A DNA stretch of 64,000 nucleotides from Leptospira yanagawae serovar Saopaulo str. Sao Paulo = ATCC 700523 (GTDB taxonomy: Bacteria; Spirochaetota; Leptospiria; Leptospirales; Leptospiraceae). Location of the stretch: assembly GCF_000332475.2 (NCBI RefSeq), contig NZ_AOGX02000015.1:1178001-1242000 (forward strand), in the 5' to 3' direction. Shown one piece after another: positions 37,629-45,508 of the stretch (position 1 is its first letter; each line of letters opens with the position of its first letter). The notes below the pieces were generated by a model. It did not search any database, was not told where the DNA came from, and saw only the letters and a list, made by a program, of their open reading frames with translations. Both the position numbers and the translations under genes were made by a program.

Positions 37629-38666
37629 ATGGGATTATTTTCCTCAATTTTCAAATCCACTCCAAAACCAGAATCCAAAGAACCAGAAAAAGAAGGTGCG
37701 ACTGCCTCAGGTATCTCTTTCGGAATCATCGTCGTTATCGTATTTGCTTTCAAATCGTCCATATTAGATGCAAATAATATTCCTTCGGGTTCTATGATCC
37801 CAACCTTAAAAATTGGGGATTTTCTATTTGTGAATAAAATGCGTTATTCCTTCCGGATGCCATTCACAGAAAAAGAGCTCTTTCGGATTGATGACCCAAA
37901 ACGTGGTGATATTGTTACGTTTATCCCTCCAACTTCCGCTCTTGGCCAAGAAGAGTCCAGGTCTGGAATTTTTGCCAAACGTTTTGTAAAGCGAGTCGTG
38001 GGTCTACCAGGAGATACAATTCGGATTACCAGAAAATTCATCGATACAAAAGACCGAGGTAGGGTACACTTTGCACTCGTAGAATACAAAGAAAAAGGAA
38101 GTGCCGATTTCAAATCGTATGAACCAAAAGAAGTCCCAATCGGAAAAGAGTTATCTGATTTAGATAATTTAGAAGCAACACAAAGGGCTTTGTTCAAAGA
38201 AGTAAAACCTGGATTTGAACATTTTATTTTGGAAGGATTTGAAGATGACCGTAGAGCTCATATCTTTGAATACTGTGATTTTTTACATGGTTGTGAAATC
38301 CCAGAAGGCCAATATATGGTGATGGGAGACAACCGCGATGACTCTCATGACTCCAGAGCTTGGGGATTTGTAAAACGGGAAGACATTCTCGGAAAAGCCT
38401 TAATCATATATTTTTCTATCGATTGGAAGGACTCCACTTGTGAATACAAAGATGGCCAAGAATTAGCTGAGAAGGGTCCAGAAGTGGCAGAACGATATGA
38501 TGGAGAAGCTCTCGAAAGAAGGTGTCATTACTCAGAAGTTTTTTCTTCACATAATTCTCGTTACTATAGCGAAGAATCTCGATTTGGTTGGATTGAACGA
38601 ACGTTGCGTTACCGCCTTTGGAGGTTGAGTGTTCGATTTGATCGTATTGGTCGTATTTTACAGTGA
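37629..38666 (+). CDS. lepB: Signal peptidase I
   Basis: The 345-residue protein cleaves signal peptides from exported proteins at the periplasmic face. It has one membrane segment (about 30-45), then the catalytic Ser55 in IPSGSMIPTL, the general-base Lys121 in KRVVGLPGD and the late box MGDNRDDSHDSRAWG. The region between boxes has a longer insertion than in short Gram-positive forms. A TTGACA promoter lies just upstream. It overlaps the AtpZ-like gene by four bases (GTGA), linking them in one operon. Confidence 0.95.
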   Translation: MGLFSSIFKSTPKPESKEPEKEGATASGISFGIIVVIVFAFKSSILDANNIPSGSMIPTLKIGDFLFVNKMRYSFRMPFTEKELFRIDDPKRGDIVTFIPPTSALGQEESRSGIFAKRFVKRVVGLPGDTIRITRKFIDTKDRGRVHFALVEYKEKGSADFKSYEPKEVPIGKELSDLDNLEATQRALFKEVKPGFEHFILEGFEDDRRAHIFEYCDFLHGCEIPEGQYMVMGDNRDDSHDSRAWGFVKREDILGKALIIYFSIDWKDSTCEYKDGQELAEKGPEVAERYDGEALERRCHYSEVFSSHNSRYYSEESRFGWIERTLRYRLWRLSVRFDRIGRILQ

Positions 38667-38890
38667 CAAACGAACCCGAAAATCCTCCTCCGAAAAAGGG
38701 AGATAAATCACCGATGGCAATGGCGGGTGCTGGGTTTGAATTTGTCTCATCCATCACTCTTTTTGTTCTTGGTGGTTATTATTTGGATGGGTATTTAAAA
38801 TCGGAACCACTCTGGTTGCTCGTAGGATTTTTTTTGGGTTTTATTTTTGCATTTTATTCTCTTATCAAACGAGCCAAAGAGAACGAATGA
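38663..38890 (+). CDS. AtpZ/AtpI-like ATP synthase accessory membrane protein
   Basis: The 75-residue protein starts at GTG within the lepB stop. It has a proline-rich N-terminus and two membrane segments (about 22-42 and 49-68). This is the layout of the short ATPase_gene1/AtpZ family, with GAGFEFVSSITLFVLGGYYLD as its typical first segment and a conserved acidic residue. AtpZ-type proteins are linked to Mg2+ or Ca2+ supply and assembly of the ATP synthase rotor. It is usually next to atpI; here it is about 5 kb from the atp operon. Confidence 0.75.
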   Translation: MTNEPENPPPKKGDKSPMAMAGAGFEFVSSITLFVLGGYYLDGYLKSEPLWLLVGFFLGFIFAFYSLIKRAKENE

Positions 38891-38912
38891 AGATAACTTT
38901 CCAAATAAATTC

Positions 38913-38941
38913 TTGACAAATCACTTACTTACAAAATAAAA
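38913..38941 (+). promoter_or_regulatory. Promoter of the acetolactate synthase leader transcript
   Basis: A perfect TTGACA (38913-38918) and ATAAAA (38936-38941) are 17 bases apart. A start near 38948 would give a leader of about 200 bases before the acetolactate synthase ATG. Confidence 0.55.
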
Positions 38942-39026
38942 GAATCTGACCATGCAGAAACAGAAGGCATCAATTTCGTTTGAAAACCAATCCAACCTTG
39001 TAGTTGGAATGCCTTCTTATACCCTC

Positions 39027-39080
39027 ATGCTTGTCGTCCTCGTCGTCGTCTCCCCATACATACGTAGCTTTCTGTCATAA
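39027..39080 (+). CDS. Val/Leu-rich leader peptide of the acetolactate synthase gene
   Basis: A 17-codon frame encodes MLVVLVVVSPYIRSFLS, ending at TAA (39078-39080). Seven of the first eight residues after Met are Val or Leu, and all five Val codons are GTC. An in-frame ATG at 39009 would extend it to 23 residues; neither has a clear ribosome site. Such leaders upstream of ilv operons in enterobacteria sense charged tRNA-Val/Leu by ribosome stalling. Position, 68 bases before acetolactate synthase, and alternative hairpins downstream support the same role here. Confidence 0.7.
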   Translation: MLVVLVVVSPYIRSFLS

Positions 39081-39130
39081 TCCTCACTTCGTTTCCTCGG
39101 TCGACAGAAAGCATCAGTCGACGGGGAAAC
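39067..39130 (+). promoter_or_regulatory. Mutually exclusive RNA hairpins (attenuator-like) before acetolactate synthase
   Basis: Segment GCTTTCTGTC (39067-39076), in the end of the leader peptide frame, is perfectly complementary to GACAGAAAGC (39103-39112). A competing hairpin pairs GTTTCCTCGGTCGAC (39091-39105) with GTCGACGGGGAAAC (39117-39130), with one bulge. The two structures share 39103-39105 and the loop, so they cannot form together. The second hairpin ends five bases before the GAGGAG ribosome site (39136-39141). There is no U-tract, so control may be at translation rather than at termination. Confidence 0.6.
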
Positions 39131-39148
39131 CACTAGAGGAGACAGGTT

Positions 39149-40867
39149 ATGTCGAAAGAAATCACTGTAGTTCAATGTATCATTCAATTTTTAGAAACAA
39201 AAGGAATTCAAAGTATCGCGGGAGTTCCAGGGGGAACCATATTGCCGTTATACGAATGTTTGGCGGCATCAAAAATCAAACATGTCCTTGCAAGGCACGA
39301 ACAAGGAGCTGGTTTCATTGCCCAAGGCATGGCTCGGAGTAGCGGAAATGTAGGTGTTGTTTTTGTTTCCTCTGGACCTGGAGTTGCCAATCTGATAACT
39401 GCGATTGCTGATGCAAAGAGAGATTCTGTACCAATACTTATTTTTTCAGGCCAAGTTCCAACTTCATTAAAAGGTACAGATGCCTTCCAGGAATTGGATA
39501 CAGAATCGATGGTAACAACACTTGTAAAAAAAGTATATTCCATTGAAGATCCAAATCTTATCCCAATGGTATTAAATGAAGCTTACACTCTTGCTTGCGA
39601 AGGGAAAAAGGGGCCAGTTTGGATTGATTTGCCAAAGGACATCCAAACAAAGTTAATATCCTTTCCAACGTTTTCAAATGTTGAAAAAGAATTCCAAGGT
39701 TCTCAAATTTTAACGAGTCTTTTGAATCCCAATGGAAATCAAATCGGTGCCCAACCATTCAAAAAATTTTACGATGAATTTGCGAATCTATTGGAAAAGT
39801 CCAAATTTCCTTTGTTATACGTTGGCGGTGGGGCACGCAAAGAATACAAACAGTTACGCGAGTTTGTGAAACTTCATAAAATTCCAGCCGTGACAACACT
39901 TATGGGATTGGGAATATTTGAAAAAAATGATCCTATGAATTTGGGAATGATGGGAATGCATGGAACGATTGCAGCCAATGAAGCACTTGGTAAGTGTGAT
40001 TTACTCATTGCGATTGGAGTTCGTTTTGATGATCGTGCGATAGGAAATAAAGATACGTTTTGTCCCAACGCAAAAATCATACACATTGATATTTCAGCAA
40101 ATGAAATTGGGAAAATCAAACAACCTGATTTGAGTTTACAAAGAGATATTGCAGATGTGCTTCCATTTTTACTCGAAGACCGATATATCGATGTTATAGA
40201 CAAAGGTGGATTCAATAATGAGGAATCTTTGTCCCAAATAGAAAAATGGAAACGAATCCCTGAGATCCATCCTGCTAAAGAATTAATCCTATCCTTGGCT
40301 TCAACGATTCCAAACCAAAATCACTTTATCCTTACAGATGTAGGGCAACACCAAATGTGGGTGGCTCAGTATTATCCATTTGCAAAACCATCGCAGTGGA
40401 TCACATCAGGTGGGCAAGGTACGATGGGTTTTGGATTGCCAGCTTCCATTGGTGTATCATTGGCAAATCCAAAAACACCAGTGTATTGTTTTACTGGTGA
40501 TGGTTCTTTTATGATGAACTTACAAGAGTTAGCCACTCTAAGAGAACAAAATTTAAATGTGAAAATCATTTTAATGAATAATAGGCATTTGGGTTTGGTC
40601 AAACAACAACAAGATTTGTTTTATGGGAATGTGTATTCCGGTTCAGAGTTTCATTTCCATCCCAATTTTTCAGTGTTATGTGAGGCATTTGGAATACCAT
40701 ATTTATTATGGGAGAAAGATCAAAATAATGAAATGTTAGAACATTTTTTCTTTTTAGAAGGTCCTTCTTTTGTAGAAGTGAACGTACCTTCTGATTGGGG
40801 AGTGTATCCATTTGTTCCCGGTGGGAAATCAAACCAAGAATATATTTTGGATTTGGTGAGGACTTAA
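39149..40867 (+). CDS. ilvB: Acetolactate synthase large subunit-like ThDP enzyme
   Basis: The 572-residue protein catalyses the first shared step of valine, leucine and isoleucine synthesis. It has the catalytic Glu51 in RHEQGA, SSGPGVANLI, GTDAFQELD, KGPVWIDLPKDIQ, a central FAD-type domain, and the ThDP-binding GDGSFMMNLQELATL...NN motif. No small regulatory subunit gene (ilvN/ilvH) is adjacent. A Val/Leu-rich leader peptide upstream strongly supports this role rather than another ThDP enzyme such as glyoxylate carboligase. GAGGAGA precedes the ATG. Confidence 0.85.
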   Translation: MSKEITVVQCIIQFLETKGIQSIAGVPGGTILPLYECLAASKIKHVLARHEQGAGFIAQGMARSSGNVGVVFVSSGPGVANLITAIADAKRDSVPILIFSGQVPTSLKGTDAFQELDTESMVTTLVKKVYSIEDPNLIPMVLNEAYTLACEGKKGPVWIDLPKDIQTKLISFPTFSNVEKEFQGSQILTSLLNPNGNQIGAQPFKKFYDEFANLLEKSKFPLLYVGGGARKEYKQLREFVKLHKIPAVTTLMGLGIFEKNDPMNLGMMGMHGTIAANEALGKCDLLIAIGVRFDDRAIGNKDTFCPNAKIIHIDISANEIGKIKQPDLSLQRDIADVLPFLLEDRYIDVIDKGGFNNEESLSQIEKWKRIPEIHPAKELILSLASTIPNQNHFILTDVGQHQMWVAQYYPFAKPSQWITSGGQGTMGFGLPASIGVSLANPKTPVYCFTGDGSFMMNLQELATLREQNLNVKIILMNNRHLGLVKQQQDLFYGNVYSGSEFHFHPNFSVLCEAFGIPYLLWEKDQNNEMLEHFFFLEGPSFVEVNVPSDWGVYPFVPGGKSNQEYILDLVRT

Positions 40868-40904
40868 AAAAGACCTCCCATAGATTCCATCAATCTATGG
40901 GAGG
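40865..40904 (-). terminator. Rho-independent terminator of amtB-glnB, also between convergent genes
   Basis: ACCTCCCATAGATT (40872-40885) pairs perfectly with AATCTATGGGAGGT (40891-40904) over 14 bp with a five-base loop. On the minus strand a run of six T follows (40870-40865), overlapping the ilvB stop codon. It may also stop ilvB transcripts. Confidence 0.8.
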
Positions 40905-40916
40905 TTATTTATTGGA

Positions 40917-41264
40917 CTAAATGGCTTTGTTTCCGCGTTCTCCACTTCGGATTCGGATCACTTCTTCCAAAGGCATAACGAAGATTTTTCCATCTCCGAT
41001 TTTTCCTTCTGGCCCTGTTTTTGCTGCTTTCAATATGGCATCTACTGTAGGTTTCACAAACTCATCATTGACTGCTATCTCCAATCTTACTTTTCTGAGT
41101 AAGTTGACTTGGTATTCGTGACCACGAAAAACTTCCGTTTTCCCTTTTTGTTGGCCATAACCTTGAACATCACTCACTGTTAGGCGATAGATTTCGTTTT
41201 TTGTTAATTCGTTTTTTACTTCTTCTAGTTTGTGTGGTTGTATGATTGCAATTACTAATTTCAT
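40917..41264 (-). CDS. glnB: PII nitrogen regulatory protein
   Basis: The 115-residue protein has the PII fold signatures. Tyr51 in the T-loop (TEVFRGHEYQV) is the usual uridylylation site, and residues GPEGKIGDGKIFV form the B-loop nucleotide-binding segment. It senses 2-oxoglutarate and ATP/ADP and controls nitrogen metabolism. It directly follows amtB with a five-base gap, an arrangement in which the PII protein (GlnK type) gates the ammonium channel. Whether it is GlnB or GlnK by descent cannot be decided here. Confidence 0.95.
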   Translation of the reverse strand: MKLVIAIIQPHKLEEVKNELTKNEIYRLTVSDVQGYGQQKGKTEVFRGHEYQVNLLRKVRLEIAVNDEFVKPTVDAILKAAKTGPEGKIGDGKIFVMPLEEVIRIRSGERGNKAI

Positions 41265-41269
41265 ATTGT

Positions 41270-42559
41270 TTACCTAATATCATATCCTTTTTCACCGTGT
41301 ATCTCTTGGTCAAGTCCAGTGATTTCTTTGTCTTCTTCAATTCTAAATCCAATCGTTTTTTCAATGACGAATGCGAGTATATAAGACACAACAAATGAAT
41401 AAAAACCTGTTGCAACTACGCTTATGATTTGAGCCATCATTTGGCTTTCAAACGTCATTCCTTCTGCTAATTCCAATGCAAAAATTCCAGTCAAAATCGC
41501 GCCAAATGCACCACCGGCACCATGGATCCCAAAAGCATCTAAGGTATCATCATAATTCAATTTTCCTTTGAGAAGGATCGCCAAATAACAGATAGGTGAA
41601 ACGAGTAAACCCATAATAAGAGCACCTTTGACACCCACAAATCCAGAAGCCGGTGTTATGACCACAAGACCTGCTACAATTCCAGAAGCAGCACCAAGTG
41701 CAGTTGCCTTTTTTGTATGATACCATTCTATGAGTAACCAACTCGCACCGGCAGCTGCTGGGGCAATGAGTGTAACTAAAAAAGCCCTTGCTGCAAGTCC
41801 ATTGGCAGCTAATCCTGAGCCCGCATTAAAACCGAACCAGCCAAACCATAATAATCCAGAACCGAGTAACGTATAAGTCATGTTATTTGGATGGGTGAGT
41901 AACCCAGGATCACCTTTTCGTTTCCCTATGACAATCGCTGCTGACAATCCTGCAATACCTGAGATAAGATGTACAACTGTTCCTCCGGCAAAGTCTAAGG
42001 CATTCATTTTGAGTAACCAACCTGAATCGGCCCATACCCAATGTGCGACCGGGTCGTATACTAATGTTGACCAAAGTAAAATGAAGACAATGTATGCAGA
42101 AAGTTTGATACGCTCAGCAATGGCACCCGAAATCAAAGCTGGTGTTATGAGAGCAAACATACCTTGGAATAAAAAATGGACATAGGTTGGAATGGATCCT
42201 TTTGTTGAGTGAACATCGATTCCATCTAAAAAAGCTAAATCAAAATTTCCGATGTAAGGGTTGTCTCCTGAAAAGGCAAAACTGTATCCAAAAATCGTCC
42301 ATTGTAAAGTCATCACGATGATAGCGACAAAACTATGCATCATTGTCGATAATACGTTTTTGGATCGAACAATCCCTCCATAAAAAAGAGAAAGGCCAGG
42401 TATCATAAAAAAAACCAAAGCCGATGAAACTAACATCCAGGTTGTATCGGACTTATCGATTAAATTTGTTGTCGCTGCTTCTCCCTCTGCCATTAGGAAC
42501 GTCGGCAAAAACAAGAAAAAACAGAGTAATACAGGTCTCAAGACCATGTGTAAATTCAT
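41270..42559 (-). CDS. amtB: Ammonium transporter AmtB
   Basis: The product (429 residues from the ATG at 42557-42559) has an N-terminal signal peptide ending near LMA and then about 11 membrane segments. AmtB marks include MIPGLSLFYGG, DFAGGTVVHLISG with the first pore His, FGWFGFNAGS and the second pore His in AFGIHGAGGAFG. I chose this ATG because GGAG lies seven bases upstream; an upstream TTG would add four residues. It conducts ammonium and is paired with PII, its regulator. No NtrC/sigma-54 site was recognised upstream. Confidence 0.95.
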   Translation of the reverse strand: MNLHMVLRPVLLCFFLFLPTFLMAEGEAATTNLIDKSDTTWMLVSSALVFFMIPGLSLFYGGIVRSKNVLSTMMHSFVAIIVMTLQWTIFGYSFAFSGDNPYIGNFDLAFLDGIDVHSTKGSIPTYVHFLFQGMFALITPALISGAIAERIKLSAYIVFILLWSTLVYDPVAHWVWADSGWLLKMNALDFAGGTVVHLISGIAGLSAAIVIGKRKGDPGLLTHPNNMTYTLLGSGLLWFGWFGFNAGSGLAANGLAARAFLVTLIAPAAAGASWLLIEWYHTKKATALGAASGIVAGLVVITPASGFVGVKGALIMGLLVSPICYLAILLKGKLNYDDTLDAFGIHGAGGAFGAILTGIFALELAEGMTFESQMMAQIISVVATGFYSFVVSYILAFVIEKTIGFRIEEDKEITGLDQEIHGEKGYDIR

Positions 42560-42728
42560 AAATGACTCCAAAGGTTTTAGATTCTATTTCCGAAATAAAA
42601 TTCGTATTATTTAGAATGGGAGGAGTCTGAAAGCGAGTAAAAATCGTAAAAAGGTGAACTTTTTTTTAGAAAATTTTCCGAACTGAGATTGGGATTTGTC
42701 ATTGGAAGCAAAACATGCGAAACGGTTC

Positions 42729-42775
42729 CCATTGGGTGGCGGGTTGTAGATCCCCTCCCAAGCCAGGGCGGGGAT
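42729..42775. repeat. GC-rich palindromic repeat, copy 1
   Basis: A 47-base element starts CCATTGGGTGGCGGGT and contains a hairpin, ATCCCCTCCC (42750-42759) with GGGCGGGGAT (42766-42775). A close copy lies at 43904-43953. It sits in the 330-base gap between amtB and gpx (42560-42889). Apart from this repeat and the gpx control region I see nothing else in that gap. Confidence 0.65.
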
Positions 42776-42834
42776 TGAATTCCTAAAAATCATCTTAAAT
42801 GTTACCTTTTTTAATGTTCTCGTAGTAAAATGAT

Positions 42835-42868
42835 TGCACAAAATAAGATTGTGCACAATCTAATTGTA
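42835..42868 (+). promoter_or_regulatory. Promoter and OhrR-like operator of gpx-ohrR
   Basis: CACAATCTAATTGTA (42854-42868) agrees at 12 of 15 positions with the Bacillus OhrR operator TACAATTAAATTGTA as I recall it. It overlaps TCTAAT (42859-42864), a good -10 element, with TTGCAC (42835-42840) as a weak -35 at 18 bases. A perfect 14-base palindrome, GATTGTGCACAATC, lies at 42847-42860. Binding of OhrR here would block gpx transcription. Confidence 0.6.
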
Positions 42869-42889
42869 AACGAAGGTTTGGAGTAGGAA

Positions 42890-43375
42890 ATGGCAGAAGA
42901 TTTTTACAAAATTAAAGTGAAACGTGGTTCGGAAGAGATTCCGATGGAACAATTCAAAGATAAGGTTTTATTGATTGTTAACACCGCCAGCCAATGTGGG
43001 TTCACTCCACAATACAAAGGATTACAGGAAACGTATGATCGTTGGAAGGGTAAGGGTTTGGAAATTTTGGCTTTCCCTTGCAATCAATTTGGTGAACAAG
43101 AGCCAGGTTCTGATGCTGACATAAAATTGTTTTGTGAAAAAACTTTTTCTACAACATTCCCGATTTTTTCAAAGCTTGAAGTGAATGGTCCGAATACAGA
43201 TCCGCTTTATGCTCACTTGAAAAAAAGTGCACCAGGTATCTTTGGATCGCTAGATATCAAATGGAACTTCACAAAATTTCTAATTGATAAAAATGGAAAC
43301 GTTGTGAAACGTTATGCCCCCATCACAAAACCAGAAGCAATCGAAAAGGATATAGAGAAACTTGTCCAAGGTTAA
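42890..43375 (+). CDS. Thiol/glutathione peroxidase (GPx family)
   Basis: The 161-residue protein reduces hydroperoxides. Peroxidatic Cys36 lies in NTASQCGFTPQY. The conserved Gln is in FPCNQFGEQEPG (about 65-72), and the Trp/Asn motif is WNFTKFL. A further Cys82 (LFCEKTF) fits the resolving Cys of non-selenium GPx enzymes that use thioredoxin. There is no TGA/Sec codon. It is followed, with a 14-base overlap, by an OhrR-type regulator, which fits induction by organic peroxides. GAGTAGGA precedes the ATG. Confidence 0.93.
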   Translation: MAEDFYKIKVKRGSEEIPMEQFKDKVLLIVNTASQCGFTPQYKGLQETYDRWKGKGLEILAFPCNQFGEQEPGSDADIKLFCEKTFSTTFPIFSKLEVNGPNTDPLYAHLKKSAPGIFGSLDIKWNFTKFLIDKNGNVVKRYAPITKPEAIEKDIEKLVQG

Positions 43376-43802
43376 ATCTTCGAAAGAAGAGGTTCTTTTG
43401 TTAAAGAACCAAATTTGTTTTTCGATGTATTCTTCTATGCATCGATTGATGAAACTCTATCGTCCGCTTCTCGCGGACATAGGTTTAACCTATCCACAGT
43501 ACTTGGTAATGCTTGTTATGTGGGAGGAAGGGCAGGCTACGGTCAGTAGGCTTGGGGATCGTCTTCAGTTGGATTCGGGAACATTGACTCCGCTCTTAAA
43601 GAGATTGGAACAAATGGAGTTTCTTTCTAGAATACGAAGTAGCGTTGATGAAAGAATTGTGAACATCGTGCTTTCTAAAAAAGGCAAATCACTTCGTGAA
43701 AAAGCGAAATCCATTCCTGAGAAAATTTTTTGCCTTTCTGGAATTGAGGAAACACAAGCAACCCAATTGAAGTTAATTTTGGATCAATTGGGCAGCCATT
43801 AG
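43362..43802 (+). CDS. ohrR: OhrR-type MarR-family organic hydroperoxide sensor
   Basis: The 146-residue repressor has the MarR winged helix (about 30-125) with the motif RLGDRLQLDSGTLTPLLKRLE. The reactive Cys19 lies in NQICFSMY, matching the sensing Cys in OhrR. The DERIVNIVLSKKG wing is typical. The TTG at 43362 overlaps the gpx end. A second TTG at 43399, preceded by AGAGG, would begin a shorter form still retaining the Cys. It probably represses its own operon through the operator upstream of gpx. Confidence 0.88.
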   Translation: MSKVKSSKEEVLLLKNQICFSMYSSMHRLMKLYRPLLADIGLTYPQYLVMLVMWEEGQATVSRLGDRLQLDSGTLTPLLKRLEQMEFLSRIRSSVDERIVNIVLSKKGKSLREKAKSIPEKIFCLSGIEETQATQLKLILDQLGSH

Positions 43803-43903
43803 ATGTATTTTTTCGTTTTTGCGATAATGTGAACTTTTCTCTTTTTTAATTTTTGATTTTTGTAAATTGATTCCCTTTTCAACAAACATGTGATATATGG
43901 TAG

Positions 43904-43953
43904 CCATTGGGCGGCGGGTGGTTATCCCCACCCAGTTCGATTAGGGCGGGGAT
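43904..43953. repeat. GC-rich palindromic repeat, copy 2
   Basis: This 50-base element starts CCATTGGGCGGCGGGT and carries a hairpin, ATCCCCACCC (43924-43933) with GGGCGGGGAT (43944-43953), around a ten-base loop. It matches copy 1 at 15 of the first 16 bases and in both arms. Short flanks ATGGTA (43897-43902) and TACCAT (43957-43962) form an outer inverted repeat. It lies before the ATP synthase operon. Confidence 0.65.
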
Positions 43954-44031
43954 CTATACCATTCTATCCCCCCAAAAACCCACTCCCATTCCTTCTTGCC
44001 CGCAAATCCCGGGCAATCCACATTGGAACCT

Positions 44032-44412
44032 ATGGATCTTAACTCAATCAATCTCAAACGATTCCATTTGCATTACTTCAGTTATTTATTCGTTTTATTG
44101 GTGTTGAGTTTCCCACTAACAATGGGTTTGGTGGAGGAAGGCTACCGAATTCTCTTTTATATTGGTGGAGCCATATCGTTTGCGATCCAAATGGCGATCT
44201 TACAACTCCGATTCCTGCCTCGTAAAATCCCTGCTTTAGCTGAGACTGGGTTCCCCTTTTTCACAGTATTCCTCTCCTTTTTTCTAAATTTAGGCATTTT
44301 GACTGCGTTTCAGGTATTAGAGTACCCTTTTGAGGCAACTTCTGGATTTTTAATTGCCTATTTCGTCCACCTTCTTTTCCTTGTATTTGCGAGCTATTTC
44401 AGTGGAAAATAA
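44032..44412 (+). CDS. AtpI-like membrane protein at the head of the ATP synthase operon
   Basis: The 126-residue protein has four predicted membrane segments and a short N-terminus. This matches the size and layout of ATP synthase subunit I, which helps assemble the c-ring. Sequence identity is not diagnostic, so the call relies on position directly before atpB, whose start overlaps its end. I chose the ATG at 44032; a TTG at 43996 would add 12 residues. Confidence 0.65.
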   Translation: MDLNSINLKRFHLHYFSYLFVLLVLSFPLTMGLVEEGYRILFYIGGAISFAIQMAILQLRFLPRKIPALAETGFPFFTVFLSFFLNLGILTAFQVLEYPFEATSGFLIAYFVHLLFLVFASYFSGK

Positions 44413-45460
44413 GTCTAAATATCGGTTTTTTTTATCATTTTTATTAGTTTTTTCCCTTAGTTTTACGAATGTTTTTGCAAACGATTCGGAAGGGCACAGC
44501 TCTGATGAGGGCTTTGATTTCAGCGAAGTGATGGCACACCACTTAGGTGATGCTCCGATCTTCCCTCTCAACTTTGGTGGCACCATTGTCACGGAAGGCC
44601 AACCTGGTTTTGATGCGGAAAACCATGATGTGTTTGTGAACCACGATGGAGTGAAGTACCACTACGTAGGTGGTCTTGACCTTCACATCACCAAACGAGT
44701 GACCATGATGTGGATTGCTTGTTTCTTTATGTTCCTTGTTTTCATCCCAGCTGCGAATCTCATTTCTAAGAATCCAAAAAAAGTTCATAACAAATTCACA
44801 TCGGGTGTGGAAGCATTTGTGAGTTACCTAAAAGAAAACGTTGTGGATTCCTCACTTGACCACCACGGACATTCGTATTACCATTACATCTTCTCTTTGT
44901 TTTTCTTTATCCTTTTCTGTAACTTGTTTGGTCTCATCCCATCCGTGGGAGAACTCACTGTTGCTGCATCCGACGGACTTGTGGCACTGGGAGTATTTGA
45001 CCACACACCACATTCTCTTCATACTTTCGGAGAAATTTGGTCAGGGATCACTCCTACTGGTGACATCAGTGTTACCCTTTCCCTCGCATCCATTACTTTA
45101 CTCACAATTTACGGAACTGCATTTACCTACCAAGGGATATCCTTCGTAGCACATGCAGTTCCTAAAGGAGTTCCACTCCTTTTATGGCCACTGATGTGGG
45201 CATTGGAATTTATCGTAACTCATATTGCTCGCTCTTTTGCGTTAACGATGAGGTTACTTGCCAACATGACAGCAGGACACGTTATGATCCTTGCGTTACT
45301 TGGTTTTATCTTTATGAGCGAAAGTTGGCTCATTGCACCTGTATCTGTACTCAGTTCAGTGCTCATTTACTTTTTAGAACTTCTTGTAGCCTTTTTACAA
45401 GCGTTCATTTTCTCTTTGCTCACAACCGTGTTCATCGGAACTGTGATGCATAGACATTAA
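44402..45460 (+). CDS. atpB: ATP synthase F0 subunit a with cleavable-looking N-terminus
   Basis: The protein (352 residues from the GTG at 44402) forms the proton half-channels of F0. The conserved helices hold the essential Arg in FALTMRLLANMTAGH, and the LFGLIP and FLQAFIFSLLT segments are typical. It is about 80-100 residues longer than E. coli subunit a, because of an N-terminal signal-peptide-like segment (core FFLSFLLVFSLSF, possible cleavage after VFA) and a His/Asp-rich periplasmic region. A TTG at 44354 is less likely, since it breaks this signal. Confidence 0.93.
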   Translation: MENKSKYRFFLSFLLVFSLSFTNVFANDSEGHSSDEGFDFSEVMAHHLGDAPIFPLNFGGTIVTEGQPGFDAENHDVFVNHDGVKYHYVGGLDLHITKRVTMMWIACFFMFLVFIPAANLISKNPKKVHNKFTSGVEAFVSYLKENVVDSSLDHHGHSYYHYIFSLFFFILFCNLFGLIPSVGELTVAASDGLVALGVFDHTPHSLHTFGEIWSGITPTGDISVTLSLASITLLTIYGTAFTYQGISFVAHAVPKGVPLLLWPLMWALEFIVTHIARSFALTMRLLANMTAGHVMILALLGFIFMSESWLIAPVSVLSSVLIYFLELLVAFLQAFIFSLLTTVFIGTVMHRH

Positions 45461-45508
45461 CATTGGTTTTATTTATATTATAAAACACACAGGAGTGAAA
45501 CGAAAACA

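Noticed and set aside
39004..39342. 112-residue plus-strand frame through the acetolactate synthase leader
   Set aside because: It runs out of frame into the enzyme gene. The Val/Leu-rich leader frame at 39027-39080 fits the context better.
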